Source: Pseudomonas marginalis (GTDB taxonomy: Bacteria > Pseudomonadota > Gammaproteobacteria > Pseudomonadales > Pseudomonadaceae). Taken from it: 41,433 nucleotides of DNA. How positions within the stretch are numbered: the first letter of the stretch is position 1; each line of letters opens with the position of its first letter. Location of the stretch: NCBI RefSeq assembly GCF_001645105.1, contig NZ_LKEG01000046.1, forward strand, positions 35,158 through 76,590. The letters are read 5' to 3'. Below are positions 1 through 7,128 of this stretch, one piece after another. Below the pieces are notes generated by a model. The model saw only the letters and a program-made list of their open reading frames with translations. It was not told where the DNA came from and searched no databases. A program made the translations under genes and the position numbers.

Positions 1-45
1 TAGAGCGCCGGTGGCTGGTTTTGGGGGGCAGGCGTTTCAGGTGGA

Positions 46-1629
46 TCAGATCACGTAGAAACCATGGGTGCCGTCGCGAGCCAATTGGTCGACCAGGCCG
101 TACTCCCAATCCAGGTACGCTTGCATGGCTTCCTTGGGGTTGTCGGTGCCTTCGTATGGGCGGCGGTAGCGGTCGATGCGCGGTGAAGCCAGGTGGGTTT
201 CACCTTCTTGCAGCGGCAGTTGCGCGTTGATCCAGCCGGCGGTGCCGTCTTGCAGCAGGAACACTTGTTTGCCGGTGATGGCTTCGACTTCGGCCACCGC
301 CAGGCGCGCCAATTGGCTGCTGCCGCAGGTCAGCACGTAGCGTTGGGCGGAGGGCACCTTGGCCAGGGCCTGGGACAGTTGGGCGCGCAGCACCCACCAG
401 GCACCAGGGATATGGCGTTTCACGTAGTTGGCGCTGGCGGTGAAATCGAGCACCACGGTGTCGCCATGCTTCAGCCACTCGGCCAGGGTGTGCGGGCTGA
501 TCAGCTCGGCCTGAGGCGGGGCCGGTACCGGCGCGACCCAGGCGCCTTTTTCGCTGAAGTGCGCCGCGTGCAGGTCATCCAGTACATGCACTTCCCAGCC
601 CAATTGCGCGAGCCAGGATGCGGACATATTGGCCCGCACGCCGTCGTCATCCGCCAGCACCAGCCGGGCGCCACGCACGCTGGCGACGTGGTCGGTTTCC
701 TGCACCAGCTGCCCGCCGGGCGTGGAGTGCGCGCCCGGCAGGTGACCGGCTTCGAATTCTTCCGGAGTACGTACATCGAACAGGTAGGTGGTGCGGGTTT
801 TTTCCTGCTGCCAGGCGTGCAGGTCAGCGAGGGTGGCACGACCCACGCGGGCCTTGTCGGCCACTCGGCGTGCATCGGCAGCGGCAGCCTGGCGATGTTC
901 TTCCGACGTCGGTGCAAAACGTCGCGATTGACCATGGGCAAGTTTCTGCCCGGCCAATGTCCAGCCGATGGTGCCGTTACGCAGGGCCGACACCGGGTTG
1001 GCCACGCCGGCATTGATCAGCGATTGGGTGCCGATAATGCTGCGTGTACGCCCGGCGCAGTTGACGATGATACGGGTGGCCGGGTCCGGCGCCAGTTCAC
1101 GGGCACGCAACACCAGTTCGGCGCCCGGCACGCTGATGCCGGTGGGAATGCTCATGGTCTGGTATTCGTCGAAACGCCGTGCATCGAGCACCACCACATC
1201 GGCTTGGCTGTCGAGCAGCGCCTGCACTTCTTCGGCGGCCAGTGACGGCGTGTGGCGCTCGCTCTCGACTAATTCGCCAAACGCCTTGCTCGGCACGTTC
1301 ACGTCGATAAACAGCTCGCCACCGGCCTTGCGCCAACCGTCCAACCCACCTTCCAACACACTTACCTGGGTGTAGCCCAGCGCGACCAGGCGCTCGGCGG
1401 CGCGGGCGGCCAAGCCTTCGCCGTTGTCGTAGACGGTGACCTGGGTATCGCGCCGTGGAATGCGCGAATACACCTCCAGCTCCAGCTTGGACAGCGGGAT
1501 ATTGGCGGCGAACAACGGGTGGGATTCGGCAAACGGCGCTTCTTCGCGCACGTCGACCAGGGCGACTTCTTCATGGTCCAACAGGGCCTGGCGAATCCGG
1601 GCAAAGCTGCGAGTCGATACGGTGGTCAT
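46..1629 (-). CDS. Four-domain rhodanese (sulfurtransferase) family protein
   Basis: Cytoplasmic protein of 527 aa made of four tandem rhodanese-like domains, at about 1-110, 125-235, 265-365 and 375-480. Domain 2 carries a complete active-site loop CAGRTRS with Cys191 as the likely persulfide carrier. Domain 4 has Cys435 in TCGSSQLA. Domains 1 and 3 have no Cys at the loop position (YDNGEG and LADDDG), so they are probably structural. There is no signal peptide or membrane segment. Its start overlaps the dioxygenase stop by ATGA, so the two are translationally coupled. Rhodaneses move sulfane sulfur between thiol acceptors. Next to a thiol dioxygenase, a role in handling sulfur released from mercaptopropionate-type compounds is a reasonable inference. 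From memory, the P. aeruginosa dioxygenase gene PA2602 has the same neighbours. Confidence 0.9.
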   Translation of the reverse strand: MTTVSTRSFARIRQALLDHEEVALVDVREEAPFAESHPLFAANIPLSKLELEVYSRIPRRDTQVTVYDNGEGLAARAAERLVALGYTQVSVLEGGLDGWRKAGGELFIDVNVPSKAFGELVESERHTPSLAAEEVQALLDSQADVVVLDARRFDEYQTMSIPTGISVPGAELVLRARELAPDPATRIIVNCAGRTRSIIGTQSLINAGVANPVSALRNGTIGWTLAGQKLAHGQSRRFAPTSEEHRQAAAADARRVADKARVGRATLADLHAWQQEKTRTTYLFDVRTPEEFEAGHLPGAHSTPGGQLVQETDHVASVRGARLVLADDDGVRANMSASWLAQLGWEVHVLDDLHAAHFSEKGAWVAPVPAPPQAELISPHTLAEWLKHGDTVVLDFTASANYVKRHIPGAWWVLRAQLSQALAKVPSAQRYVLTCGSSQLARLAVAEVEAITGKQVFLLQDGTAGWINAQLPLQEGETHLASPRIDRYRRPYEGTDNPKEAMQAYLDWEYGLVDQLARDGTHGFYVI

Positions 1630-2237
1630 AGGGCAGGGCTCTTTTCTTTGGACAAATCCCAGATGTTCGGGAGGAAGGCGTTGGAGTAGCCGGAGATAAA
1701 CAGTTTCTCGCTGCCGTCAGGCTGGTACACCGCGCGGCGCACCGCACCGATATTGGCGCCGTACACATGGATGCTGATGGACACCTGGTCGCTGTGGGCA
1801 TTGCTCACCTGGTGGATGTCACCGACTTTGGGCGACACCGCTTCAACCTGACCCGGCACCAGCTGGATCGGCTTGCCTTCGGCTACCAGGCGGCCATCGG
1901 GGGCACGTTCAAAACCTTGGGAAAACTCTGCCCCGCGCAACATGCCGATCAGCCCCCACACCCGGTGGTCATGAATCGGCGTGCTTTGCCCCGGCCCCCA
2001 TACAAAGCTGACGATGCTGAAACGCTGGCGCGAATCGGCATGCAGCAAGAACTGCTGGTAGCGCTCGGGGTCGGGTTGGGCGTATTCATCGGGCAGCCAG
2101 TCATCATGGCTGACCAGTTGCGCCAGTAGCTTGCCGCCACGGTGCAGCAGGTCGCCTTCGCGTGGATTGCCGTCGATCAATTCCGCCAGGGCGCCTATGA
2201 AGGCTCTGAGTCTCTCGGGGTGTCGGGCCTGGGTCAT
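1626..2237 (-). CDS. 3-mercaptopropionate dioxygenase (cysteine dioxygenase family)
   Basis: Cupin-fold non-haem iron enzyme of 203 aa that oxidises a thiol to the sulfinate with O2. The iron ligands are visible as His89 and His91 (in TPIHDHRVWG) and His142. The outer-sphere triad Ser155-His157-Tyr159 (SISIHVYG) and Arg168 fall at the same numbers I remember for the P. aeruginosa 3-mercaptopropionate dioxygenase PA2602. That favours this substrate over cysteine, because the mammalian-type Cys-Tyr crosslink pattern is absent. It is the first gene of a two-gene operon with the rhodanese and is divergent from a LysR regulator, the probable local control. Strict cysteine dioxygenase remains possible without an assay. 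Confidence 0.9.
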   Translation of the reverse strand: MTQARHPERLRAFIGALAELIDGNPREGDLLHRGGKLLAQLVSHDDWLPDEYAQPDPERYQQFLLHADSRQRFSIVSFVWGPGQSTPIHDHRVWGLIGMLRGAEFSQGFERAPDGRLVAEGKPIQLVPGQVEAVSPKVGDIHQVSNAHSDQVSISIHVYGANIGAVRRAVYQPDGSEKLFISGYSNAFLPNIWDLSKEKSPAL

Positions 2238-2454
2238 GACAATTCCATCGTGTGGTCGGTAGTGATGGGTTTATCTAAGCATAATGTTAATGGTTAATAT
2301 GCTATTTTTTAATGATTAGCTTATAGCTGAAGGTAATTTATAACGGGTCTGAATAGTGTTAGACGTTATCGATCACAGGGTGGGCTATCCAGGCAGCCTT
2401 CCTGCAACTATGCTTCGCACACATCTTAATGACTGTTCTCTATGTGCGGCCCAA
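2238..2454. promoter_or_regulatory. Divergent AT-rich promoter region (dioxygenase operon / LysR)
   Basis: Intergenic region of 217 bases between two divergent genes. Positions 2275-2345 are strongly AT-rich in a GC-rich neighbourhood. The segment contains a copy of the element shared with two other promoters (2310-2326) and a GCTAT...ATAGC dyad with arms at 2301-2305 and 2323-2327. This is the usual place for a LysR-type operator. I cannot assign -35/-10 boxes with confidence. Confidence 0.6.
2310..2326 (+). promoter_or_regulatory. Shared motif, copy 1 (TAATGATTAGCTTATAG)
   Basis: First of three near-identical sites with consensus TAATRATTAGSTTA. It lies 73-89 bases upstream of the dioxygenase start and about 130 bases upstream of the LysR start. 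The other copies precede the aldolase-like gene and the flavin monooxygenase gene. It is a candidate binding site for the adjacent LysR protein (inference). Confidence 0.5.
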
Positions 2455-3360
2455 ATGAAAATTGACGATATCGATGCCTTTGTCGAAGTGATTCGTTGCC
2501 AGTCCATCAGCCATGCCGCCGAGTCGTTGCAACTGACCCAGCCGGCCATCACCCGCCGTGTGCAGAACTTCGAGCAGGCGCTGGGCGTGGAGCTGTTCGA
2601 CCGCAATACCAAACCTCTCAAGCCTACGCTGATCGGCACTCGCGTCTACGAGCAGTGCCGGCTGATCCTGCGCGAGATGGATGCCCTGCGCGAGCTGGTG
2701 GCCACCGACGCACCGCCTACCGGCGTGTTACGCCTGGGCGTGCCGCAGACCATCGGCGATGTGGTGCTGTTGGACGCGCTCAAGCACCTGCGTACCGAAT
2801 ACCCTGAACTGCGTGCCCAGGTCGCCACCGGCTGGGGCAGCCAACTGGTGGGCAAGATCGAGCGCGGCGAGCTGGATGCGGCGGCGGCGTTGTTCCCAGC
2901 GGGCAAGATCTTCCCGGATAACATCATCGGCGAGTCCATCGGCAAGATGGAACTGGTGGTGGTGTGCGCCAAATCCCAGCTGCCGAAAAAGCCGTGCAAA
3001 CTGGCGGACGTCTACCAGAACGGTTGGATCCTCAACCCGGACGGCTGCGGTTTCCGTGCCGGTTTACAGCGGACCTTGTCCGATCAAGGCCTGGCCCTGC
3101 GGGTCAACCTGGAAACCTTCGGCACCGAGCTGCAACTGGGTTTGGTGGCGGACGGCCTGGGCTTGGGCCTGGTGCCTCGGCCACTGTTGGAACGCAGCGC
3201 GCATCGCGAGCAATTGGCGGTGATGCCGCTCAAGGACTTCAAGCCGGTCATGGATCTTTGGCTGATCTACCCGCACTTCCTCGGCAACCTGCAGGGCCCG
3301 GTGGATGCGTTTGGCAAGTGGGTGGCTGCCTCGTTGCACAAGATCAAGGATGCTGCCTGA
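2455..3360 (+). CDS. LysR-type transcriptional regulator
   Basis: DNA-binding regulator of 301 aa, typical of the family. An N-terminal winged helix-turn-helix at about 1-60 (SISHAAESLQLTQPAITRR) is followed by a periplasmic-binding-protein-like effector domain from about residue 90. An in-frame extension to 2356 exists, but its 33 extra residues do not look like protein. The ATG at 2455 gives the standard LysR start (MKIDDIDAFVEV). The gene is divergent from the dioxygenase-rhodanese operon and upstream of the aldolase-like gene. The effector is unknown; a thiol or sulfonate-related compound is plausible from context. Confidence 0.88.
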   Translation: MKIDDIDAFVEVIRCQSISHAAESLQLTQPAITRRVQNFEQALGVELFDRNTKPLKPTLIGTRVYEQCRLILREMDALRELVATDAPPTGVLRLGVPQTIGDVVLLDALKHLRTEYPELRAQVATGWGSQLVGKIERGELDAAAALFPAGKIFPDNIIGESIGKMELVVVCAKSQLPKKPCKLADVYQNGWILNPDGCGFRAGLQRTLSDQGLALRVNLETFGTELQLGLVADGLGLGLVPRPLLERSAHREQLAVMPLKDFKPVMDLWLIYPHFLGNLQGPVDAFGKWVAASLHKIKDAA

Positions 3361-3372
3361 TATGAAAAAAAA

Positions 3373-3389
3373 TAATAATTAGCTTAGAT
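3373..3389 (+). promoter_or_regulatory. Shared motif, copy 2 (TAATAATTAGCTTAGAT)
   Basis: Second copy of TAATRATTAGSTTA, 79-95 bases upstream of the aldolase-like start and in the same orientation as that gene. It sits in an AT-rich island (about 3361-3415) between the LysR gene and the aldolase-like gene, so it marks a separate promoter rather than read-through. Confidence 0.5.
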
Positions 3390-3467
3390 TAAAATGTGCT
3401 TTTTATTATTTTTTTGCATCCCCTAGGCTTGCCTGGAAGTCCTTAAGGCCATCCAGGAAGTTTTGCC

Positions 3468-4262
3468 ATGAGCAGCGTCACCTCGATTTCCAGCGTTTCC
3501 AACAATGTTCGCCAACGCGTCACTCCGGAAGAATGGGAAGTGCGCGTCAAACTGGCCGCCGCTTATCGCCTCGCGGCCTTGTACAAGTGGACCGACCACA
3601 TCTATACCCACTTCTCCGCCCGCGTGCCGGGCCCCGAGGAGCATTTCCTGATCAACGCCTTCGGCCTGTTGTTCGACGAAATCAGCGCCTCCAACCTGGT
3701 CAAGGTTGACCTCGACGGCACGATCGTCGATGACCCTACCGGCCTGGGCATCAACTACGCCGGTTATGTGATTCACAGCGCCATCCACGGCGCACGCCAC
3801 GACCTGCAAGCGGTGCTGCACACCCACACCCGCGACGGTATCGCGGTGTCGGCGCAAAAAGACGGGCTGTTGCCGATCTCCCAGCATTCCATCGGTTTTT
3901 CCGGGCGGGTGGCGTACCACGGGTATGAAGGCATTGCCCTCGACCTGGACGAACGCGAGCGGTTGGTGGCGGACCTGGGCGACAAGAGCGTAATGATCCT
4001 GCGTAACCACGGCTTGTTGACTGCCGGTGTCAGCGTAGAACACGCGTTCCAGCAACTGCAGCAGTTGGAGCGCGCGTGCACTATCCAGGTCGCGGCGCAG
4101 GCGGCGGGGAATGCGGAGTTGATCTTCCCGCCGAAGGACGTGGTGGAGAAGGTCGAGCAGCAGGCCAAGGCGCATTCGACGGGTGAAGGCCCTGGGGTGG
4201 CGCGGCATTGGAATGCGTTGATTCGGCAGTTGGAGCGTAGCGATACCGACTATAAAAACTGA
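3468..4262 (+). CDS. Class II aldolase/adducin family protein
   Basis: Cytoplasmic protein of 264 aa with the class II aldolase/adducin fold over about residues 20-240. The zinc-binding histidines are present: His118 and His120 in VLHTHTRDG and His181 in LRNHGLLTAG. Aligned by eye with fuculose-1-phosphate aldolase, the catalytic Glu four residues before the helix His appears to be replaced (about Gly99). Aldol cleavage is therefore uncertain, and an adducin-like or other metal-dependent role is possible. It has its own AT-rich promoter with the shared motif and ends at a REP hairpin that separates it from the convergent monooxygenase. Its substrate cannot be read from sequence. Confidence 0.85.
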   Translation: MSSVTSISSVSNNVRQRVTPEEWEVRVKLAAAYRLAALYKWTDHIYTHFSARVPGPEEHFLINAFGLLFDEISASNLVKVDLDGTIVDDPTGLGINYAGYVIHSAIHGARHDLQAVLHTHTRDGIAVSAQKDGLLPISQHSIGFSGRVAYHGYEGIALDLDERERLVADLGDKSVMILRNHGLLTAGVSVEHAFQQLQQLERACTIQVAAQAAGNAELIFPPKDVVEKVEQQAKAHSTGEGPGVARHWNALIRQLERSDTDYKN

Positions 4263-4269
4263 TCTTAAT

Positions 4270-4294
4270 GTGGGAGGGGGCAAGCCCCTTCCAC
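4270..4294. repeat. REP hairpin, probable bidirectional terminator
   Basis: GTGGGAGGGG and CCCCTTCCAC form a 10-bp stem with one G-T pair around a 5-base loop (GCAAG). The sequence is typical of the short palindromic REP repeats of P. fluorescens. A T-rich stretch follows at 4301-4312. It lies between two convergent genes, so termination of both transcripts is likely. Confidence 0.7.
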
Positions 4295-4313
4295 CTTGGG
4301 TTTTGTGTTGTTC

Positions 4314-5396
4314 TCAGGCTACCTGCTTGGCCTGCTCGCGTTCTGCGATGAGTTGGCGGGTGAGGGGGATCAAGCGCTTGCCGTAGTCGATCGCATCATT
4401 GAGCGGATCAAACCCACGAATCAGGAACGTGGTAATCCCCAGGTCGTAGTAATCCACCAGTGCTTCCGCGACTTGCTCAGCGGTGCCCACCAACGAGGTG
4501 GAGTTGCCTTGCGCGCCCAGCAACCCGGCAATCCCGGTCCACAGGCGCTTATCCAGCCGCGAGCCCTGCGCCGCTGCCGCGAGCAACCGACGCGAGCCTT
4601 CGTTCGGCGGTTCGCGTCGTACAAAACCATTCTTCTCGGCCAGCGCCGTGGCCTGCTGCAGGATGCTGTCGGCGCGCGCCCAGGCCAACGCTTCGGTCTC
4701 GGCGAGGATCGGTCGCAACGACAAACTGAAGCGAATCGTGCGCCCATGCTTGGCGGCTTCGGCGCGTACCTGGGTCACGATTTCACGCACTTGCTCGTAG
4801 GTTTCGCCCCACAGCGCGTAGACGTCGGCATGCTTGCCCGCCACTTCGATCGCGGCCTTGGAGGCGCCGCCGAAATACAACGGGATGTGCGGTTGCTGCG
4901 GCGATTTAACGGTGGAGTGCGCTCCTTCGACCTGGTAGTAGGTGCCGTCAAAATCAAAAGGCTGTTCGCTGGTCCATTCCTGGCGCACCACGCTGAGGTA
5001 TTCGTCGGTGCGCGCGTAGCGTTCGTCCTTGCCGATATGGCTGCCGTCGGCACGCAGTTCGCGGTCGTCGCCACCGGTGATGATGTGCACGGCGGTGCGC
5101 CCGCCGTTGAACACGTCGAGTGTGGTGAACTGGCGCGCGGCCAGGGTGGGCTGGGTGAAACCCGGGCGGTGGGCGATGAGGAATTGCAGCTTCTTGGTCA
5201 CGCTGGCGGCGTGGGAGGCGATCAGCGTGCTGTCCGGGCTGTTGGAATGGAAGGCCACCAGGGCACGATCGAAACCGGCGTCTTCGTGGGCGCGGGCCAC
5301 GGTCTCAACGTAGTCGGGTTGCAGGGTAGGGCCGCTGCGTGGATGGATTTCGGAAGCGTGATGGCCGCCGATGTAGCCGATGAATTCAATGCTCAT
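4314..5396 (-). CDS. SsuD-like FMNH2-dependent alkanesulfonate monooxygenase (LLM family)
   Basis: Bacterial luciferase-like TIM-barrel protein of 360 aa. It resembles SsuD in the N-terminal half (VARAHEDAGFDRALV; FLIAHRPGFTQPTLAARQ; HIITGGDDREL; DERYARTDEYL), with the usual length. SsuD enzymes use FMNH2 from a partner reductase to cleave sulfonates to aldehyde and sulfite. No reductase or sulfonate ABC transporter is present here, so reduced flavin must come from elsewhere. A copy of the shared promoter motif lies upstream, linking it to the thiol dioxygenase region. Its exact substrate (alkanesulfonate, methanesulfonate or another) is open. Confidence 0.88.
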   Translation of the reverse strand: MSIEFIGYIGGHHASEIHPRSGPTLQPDYVETVARAHEDAGFDRALVAFHSNSPDSTLIASHAASVTKKLQFLIAHRPGFTQPTLAARQFTTLDVFNGGRTAVHIITGGDDRELRADGSHIGKDERYARTDEYLSVVRQEWTSEQPFDFDGTYYQVEGAHSTVKSPQQPHIPLYFGGASKAAIEVAGKHADVYALWGETYEQVREIVTQVRAEAAKHGRTIRFSLSLRPILAETEALAWARADSILQQATALAEKNGFVRREPPNEGSRRLLAAAAQGSRLDKRLWTGIAGLLGAQGNSTSLVGTAEQVAEALVDYYDLGITTFLIRGFDPLNDAIDYGKRLIPLTRQLIAEREQAKQVA

Positions 5397-5512
5397 GGTC
5401 TGTCCTTATCTGGGGCGTGGTCTCTTGCGGTATGGGCACCTCCACCGGGCAGGGGGTCGGATATTCATGTCCAAAGTAGGGGCAGGGACGGCGCCTGTAA
5501 AATGCCGTTTGG

Positions 5513-5529
5513 TTCTAACCTAATTATTA
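5513..5529 (-). promoter_or_regulatory. Shared motif, copy 3 (TAATAATTAGGTTAGAA, minus strand)
   Basis: Third copy of TAATRATTAGSTTA, read on the minus strand 117-133 bases upstream of the flavin monooxygenase start and in that gene's orientation. With copies 1 and 2 it suggests one regulator for three promoters. Confidence 0.5.
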
Positions 5530-5685
5530 AAAAAAATAGTATTAAGCTTTGGCTGTATCAGGAAAATGCATTTTAGCCTGAAGCCTCGCCGGGCTTTCAG
5601 CACCATCCTGACCGTAGATAACGTTGTAATTTCCCCGATGCTCAGGTCTGATGGGCGCCGAAAGGGGCACGTCGATGGTTGGGGA

Positions 5686-6309
5686 ATGATGCGCGCAGAA
5701 CTTGCACACTATGGCGGCATTACCGTCATGATTCCGGCCGCCATCATCATTGCGGTGTGGCTGAGGTATTCGAACCCATGGGCCCTTCGCGCCTGGGTCA
5801 TCACCGTCGGCGTTAGTTATTCGATTGTCGCGTTCAGTAAGTTGCTGTTCAAAGGCTGGGGTTTGTCGTTTGAGCCTTTGGACATTGCCGTATTAAGTGG
5901 GCATGCCATGAACACGACCCTGATGATCACGGTGGCAGCGAGTCTGATTGCGCGCCAGTTCAATCCGCGATTACGCTGGCCGGCGGCGGGGGTGGGGTTA
6001 ATGGCCAGTGCCTGGTTCAGTGCGTATTGTGTTGCGCCTTACATCCATCCGCTGAACGAAGCATTGGCCGGTGCCACGCTGGGGGCTGTGGCGGCCATGG
6101 CGTTTCTGTGGCGAATCGAGCCCGTTGACGTCAAGGTTTCCCCGGCCTACATCGGTGCCGGCCTGGCAGCCTTGCTGGTGTGCGCCATGGCGCCCAAGTA
6201 CAACGCCGAGTTGTTGCTCAACCGCGTGGCAATCACCCTCTCAGGTGCCGAACGCGCCCATCAAGAGCCTTCCTGGCGACTGGAAGCGGCGCACAGCAGG
6301 GCTGAGTAA
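5686..6309 (+). CDS. PAP2-like integral membrane protein
   Basis: Membrane protein of 207 aa with about five or six hydrophobic segments. It contains a PAP2-phosphatase-like SGH (in IAVLSGHAMNTT) and a later HPLNEALAGATLG that resembles the HxxxD...AG third motif, with Glu in place of Asp. The SR that normally precedes the last His is missing, so it is an atypical or weak member. I chose the ATG at 5686 because the protein then begins just before the first membrane helix. An in-frame ATG at 5566 with AGGA ahead of it is an alternative (247 aa). The 3' end overlaps the convergent small gene by 49 bases. Dephosphorylation of a polyprenyl carrier for the nearby polymer pathway would fit but is inference. 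Confidence 0.6.
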   Translation: MMRAELAHYGGITVMIPAAIIIAVWLRYSNPWALRAWVITVGVSYSIVAFSKLLFKGWGLSFEPLDIAVLSGHAMNTTLMITVAASLIARQFNPRLRWPAAGVGLMASAWFSAYCVAPYIHPLNEALAGATLGAVAAMAFLWRIEPVDVKVSPAYIGAGLAALLVCAMAPKYNAELLLNRVAITLSGAERAHQEPSWRLEAAHSRAE

Positions 6310-6593
6310 GTCACCAGGTCCAGCGCCCGGTTGCTTTCCACCATCAGTTCCAGCAACACCGTCTGCGCGTTGAAGCGCTGCACATCACCGCGACGCCGCG
6401 CCTCGATCATCTGCTTGAACAGCGTATGGGTGATCTGCTGCGGCGAACTGCCCTGCAGCTGTTCCAGCCAACGGCCGATCGCCAGGGTATTGCGCCGGTA
6501 CTGTGTGCCCACCGCCGGCTCGGCGAAACCTTCAAACATCCCCGTGAGCTTTCTCAGCGCGTAACTGCGTATTACATCGTCCAATAGGCTCAT
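6261..6593 (-). CDS. Small protein of unknown function (110 aa)
   Basis: I do not recognise this protein. It is soluble, helical in composition and without signal peptide or membrane segment. It begins MSLLDDVIRSYALRKLTG and has a basic middle (KQMIEARRRGDVQRFN). Its start overlaps the stop of the upstream small gene by ATGA, so the two are coupled and probably act together. Its 3' end overlaps the 3' end of the convergent PAP2-like gene. Both small genes are divergent from the exopolysaccharide operon, which suggests a link to that pathway but does not prove it. Confidence 0.7.
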   Translation of the reverse strand: MSLLDDVIRSYALRKLTGMFEGFAEPAVGTQYRRNTLAIGRWLEQLQGSSPQQITHTLFKQMIEARRRGDVQRFNAQTVLLELMVESNRALDLVTYSALLCAASSRQEGS

Positions 6594-6898
6594 GGCCGCT
6601 CCTCAGTGCCGGAGATATTCGCCAGCAATTCGGCGGTCTTGACCTGCATGAACTGGCTGTCGCCACGACTTTCCACGCACAGGCACACCGACGCCGCATC
6701 ACTGACCTGCAACTTGAAACGCCAATCGGCAAACACCATCGACAGCCCAGAGCCGGACTCATCGCTGTCCAGGGAGTTATCGGCATACAACACCTGCATG
6801 CGCTCGACGACGCGGGTCGAGTTATTCACTTCAACATGAATATTTCCCGAAGAAGGAAATAGGCCAATACGCTCTACCAATAACTTCGAAGTGTTCAT
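6590..6898 (-). CDS. Small protein of unknown function (102 aa)
   Basis: I do not recognise this protein. The start at 6898 has a good ribosome-binding site (AAGGGGA, about 6 bases away); an upstream in-frame start at 6931 is less likely. The sequence is mostly beta-type (NIHVEVNNSTRVVERMQVLY; LSMVFADWRFKLQVSD) with no signal peptide. It is the first gene of a two-gene operon divergent from wzb, and the shared 230-base spacer carries tandem repeats that may control both directions. Confidence 0.7.
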   Translation of the reverse strand: MNTSKLLVERIGLFPSSGNIHVEVNNSTRVVERMQVLYADNSLDSDESGSGLSMVFADWRFKLQVSDAASVCLCVESRGDSQFMQVKTAELLANISGTEERP

Positions 6899-6962
6899 GG
6901 CCGTCCCCTTGTTGTTGCACTCGAGTGGCACTTTATTATGCGGGGGTGGAAAAGTGCTGGAA

Positions 6963-7014
6963 TGTTATTTTTAGTCGGTTAGTTGCGCGATTGTTATTTT
7001 TTGTCTTGCGCGAT
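6963..7014 (+). promoter_or_regulatory. Tandem direct repeats in the capsule-operon promoter region
   Basis: Two repeat units lie in tandem. Unit 1 is TGTTATTTTTAGTC (6963-6976), a 6-base spacer, then TTGCGCGAT (6983-6991). Unit 2 is TGTTATTTTTTGTC (6992-7005) followed directly by TTGCGCGAT (7006-7014). They sit about 115-165 bases upstream of wzb and 65-115 bases upstream of the divergent small-gene operon. Direct repeats are the usual binding layout for OmpR-type winged-helix regulators, two of which are encoded beside this locus. A weak TTGTTA-17-TAGATA promoter-like pair overlaps unit 2. Confidence 0.5.
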
Positions 7015-7128
7015 AGATAGTCGTACTTAGGGGGCTGTGGTCATAATTGCCCGGTCGTTAGTTGGTGGTATTCCAATAAGGTCATCCCTTTTGCCGAAGA
7101 ATAAGTGTGCGGTGCGTGGGAGGTTGCC

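Noticed and set aside
155..170. GGCGGTAGCG, resembling the ops element bound by RfaH
   Set aside because: It lies within the rhodanese coding region, far from and not upstream of the capsule operon. No ops/JUMPStart sequence was seen before wzb or the export genes.
193..1245. Long open reading frame on the + strand opposite the rhodanese gene
   Set aside because: It is antisense to a well-supported family member, has no domain, and such frames are common opposite GC-rich coding DNA.
6926..6941. TGGCAC...GC resembling a sigma-54 promoter upstream of wzb
   Set aside because: The spacing between GG and GC is one base too long, and no enhancer-binding activator is encoded nearby.
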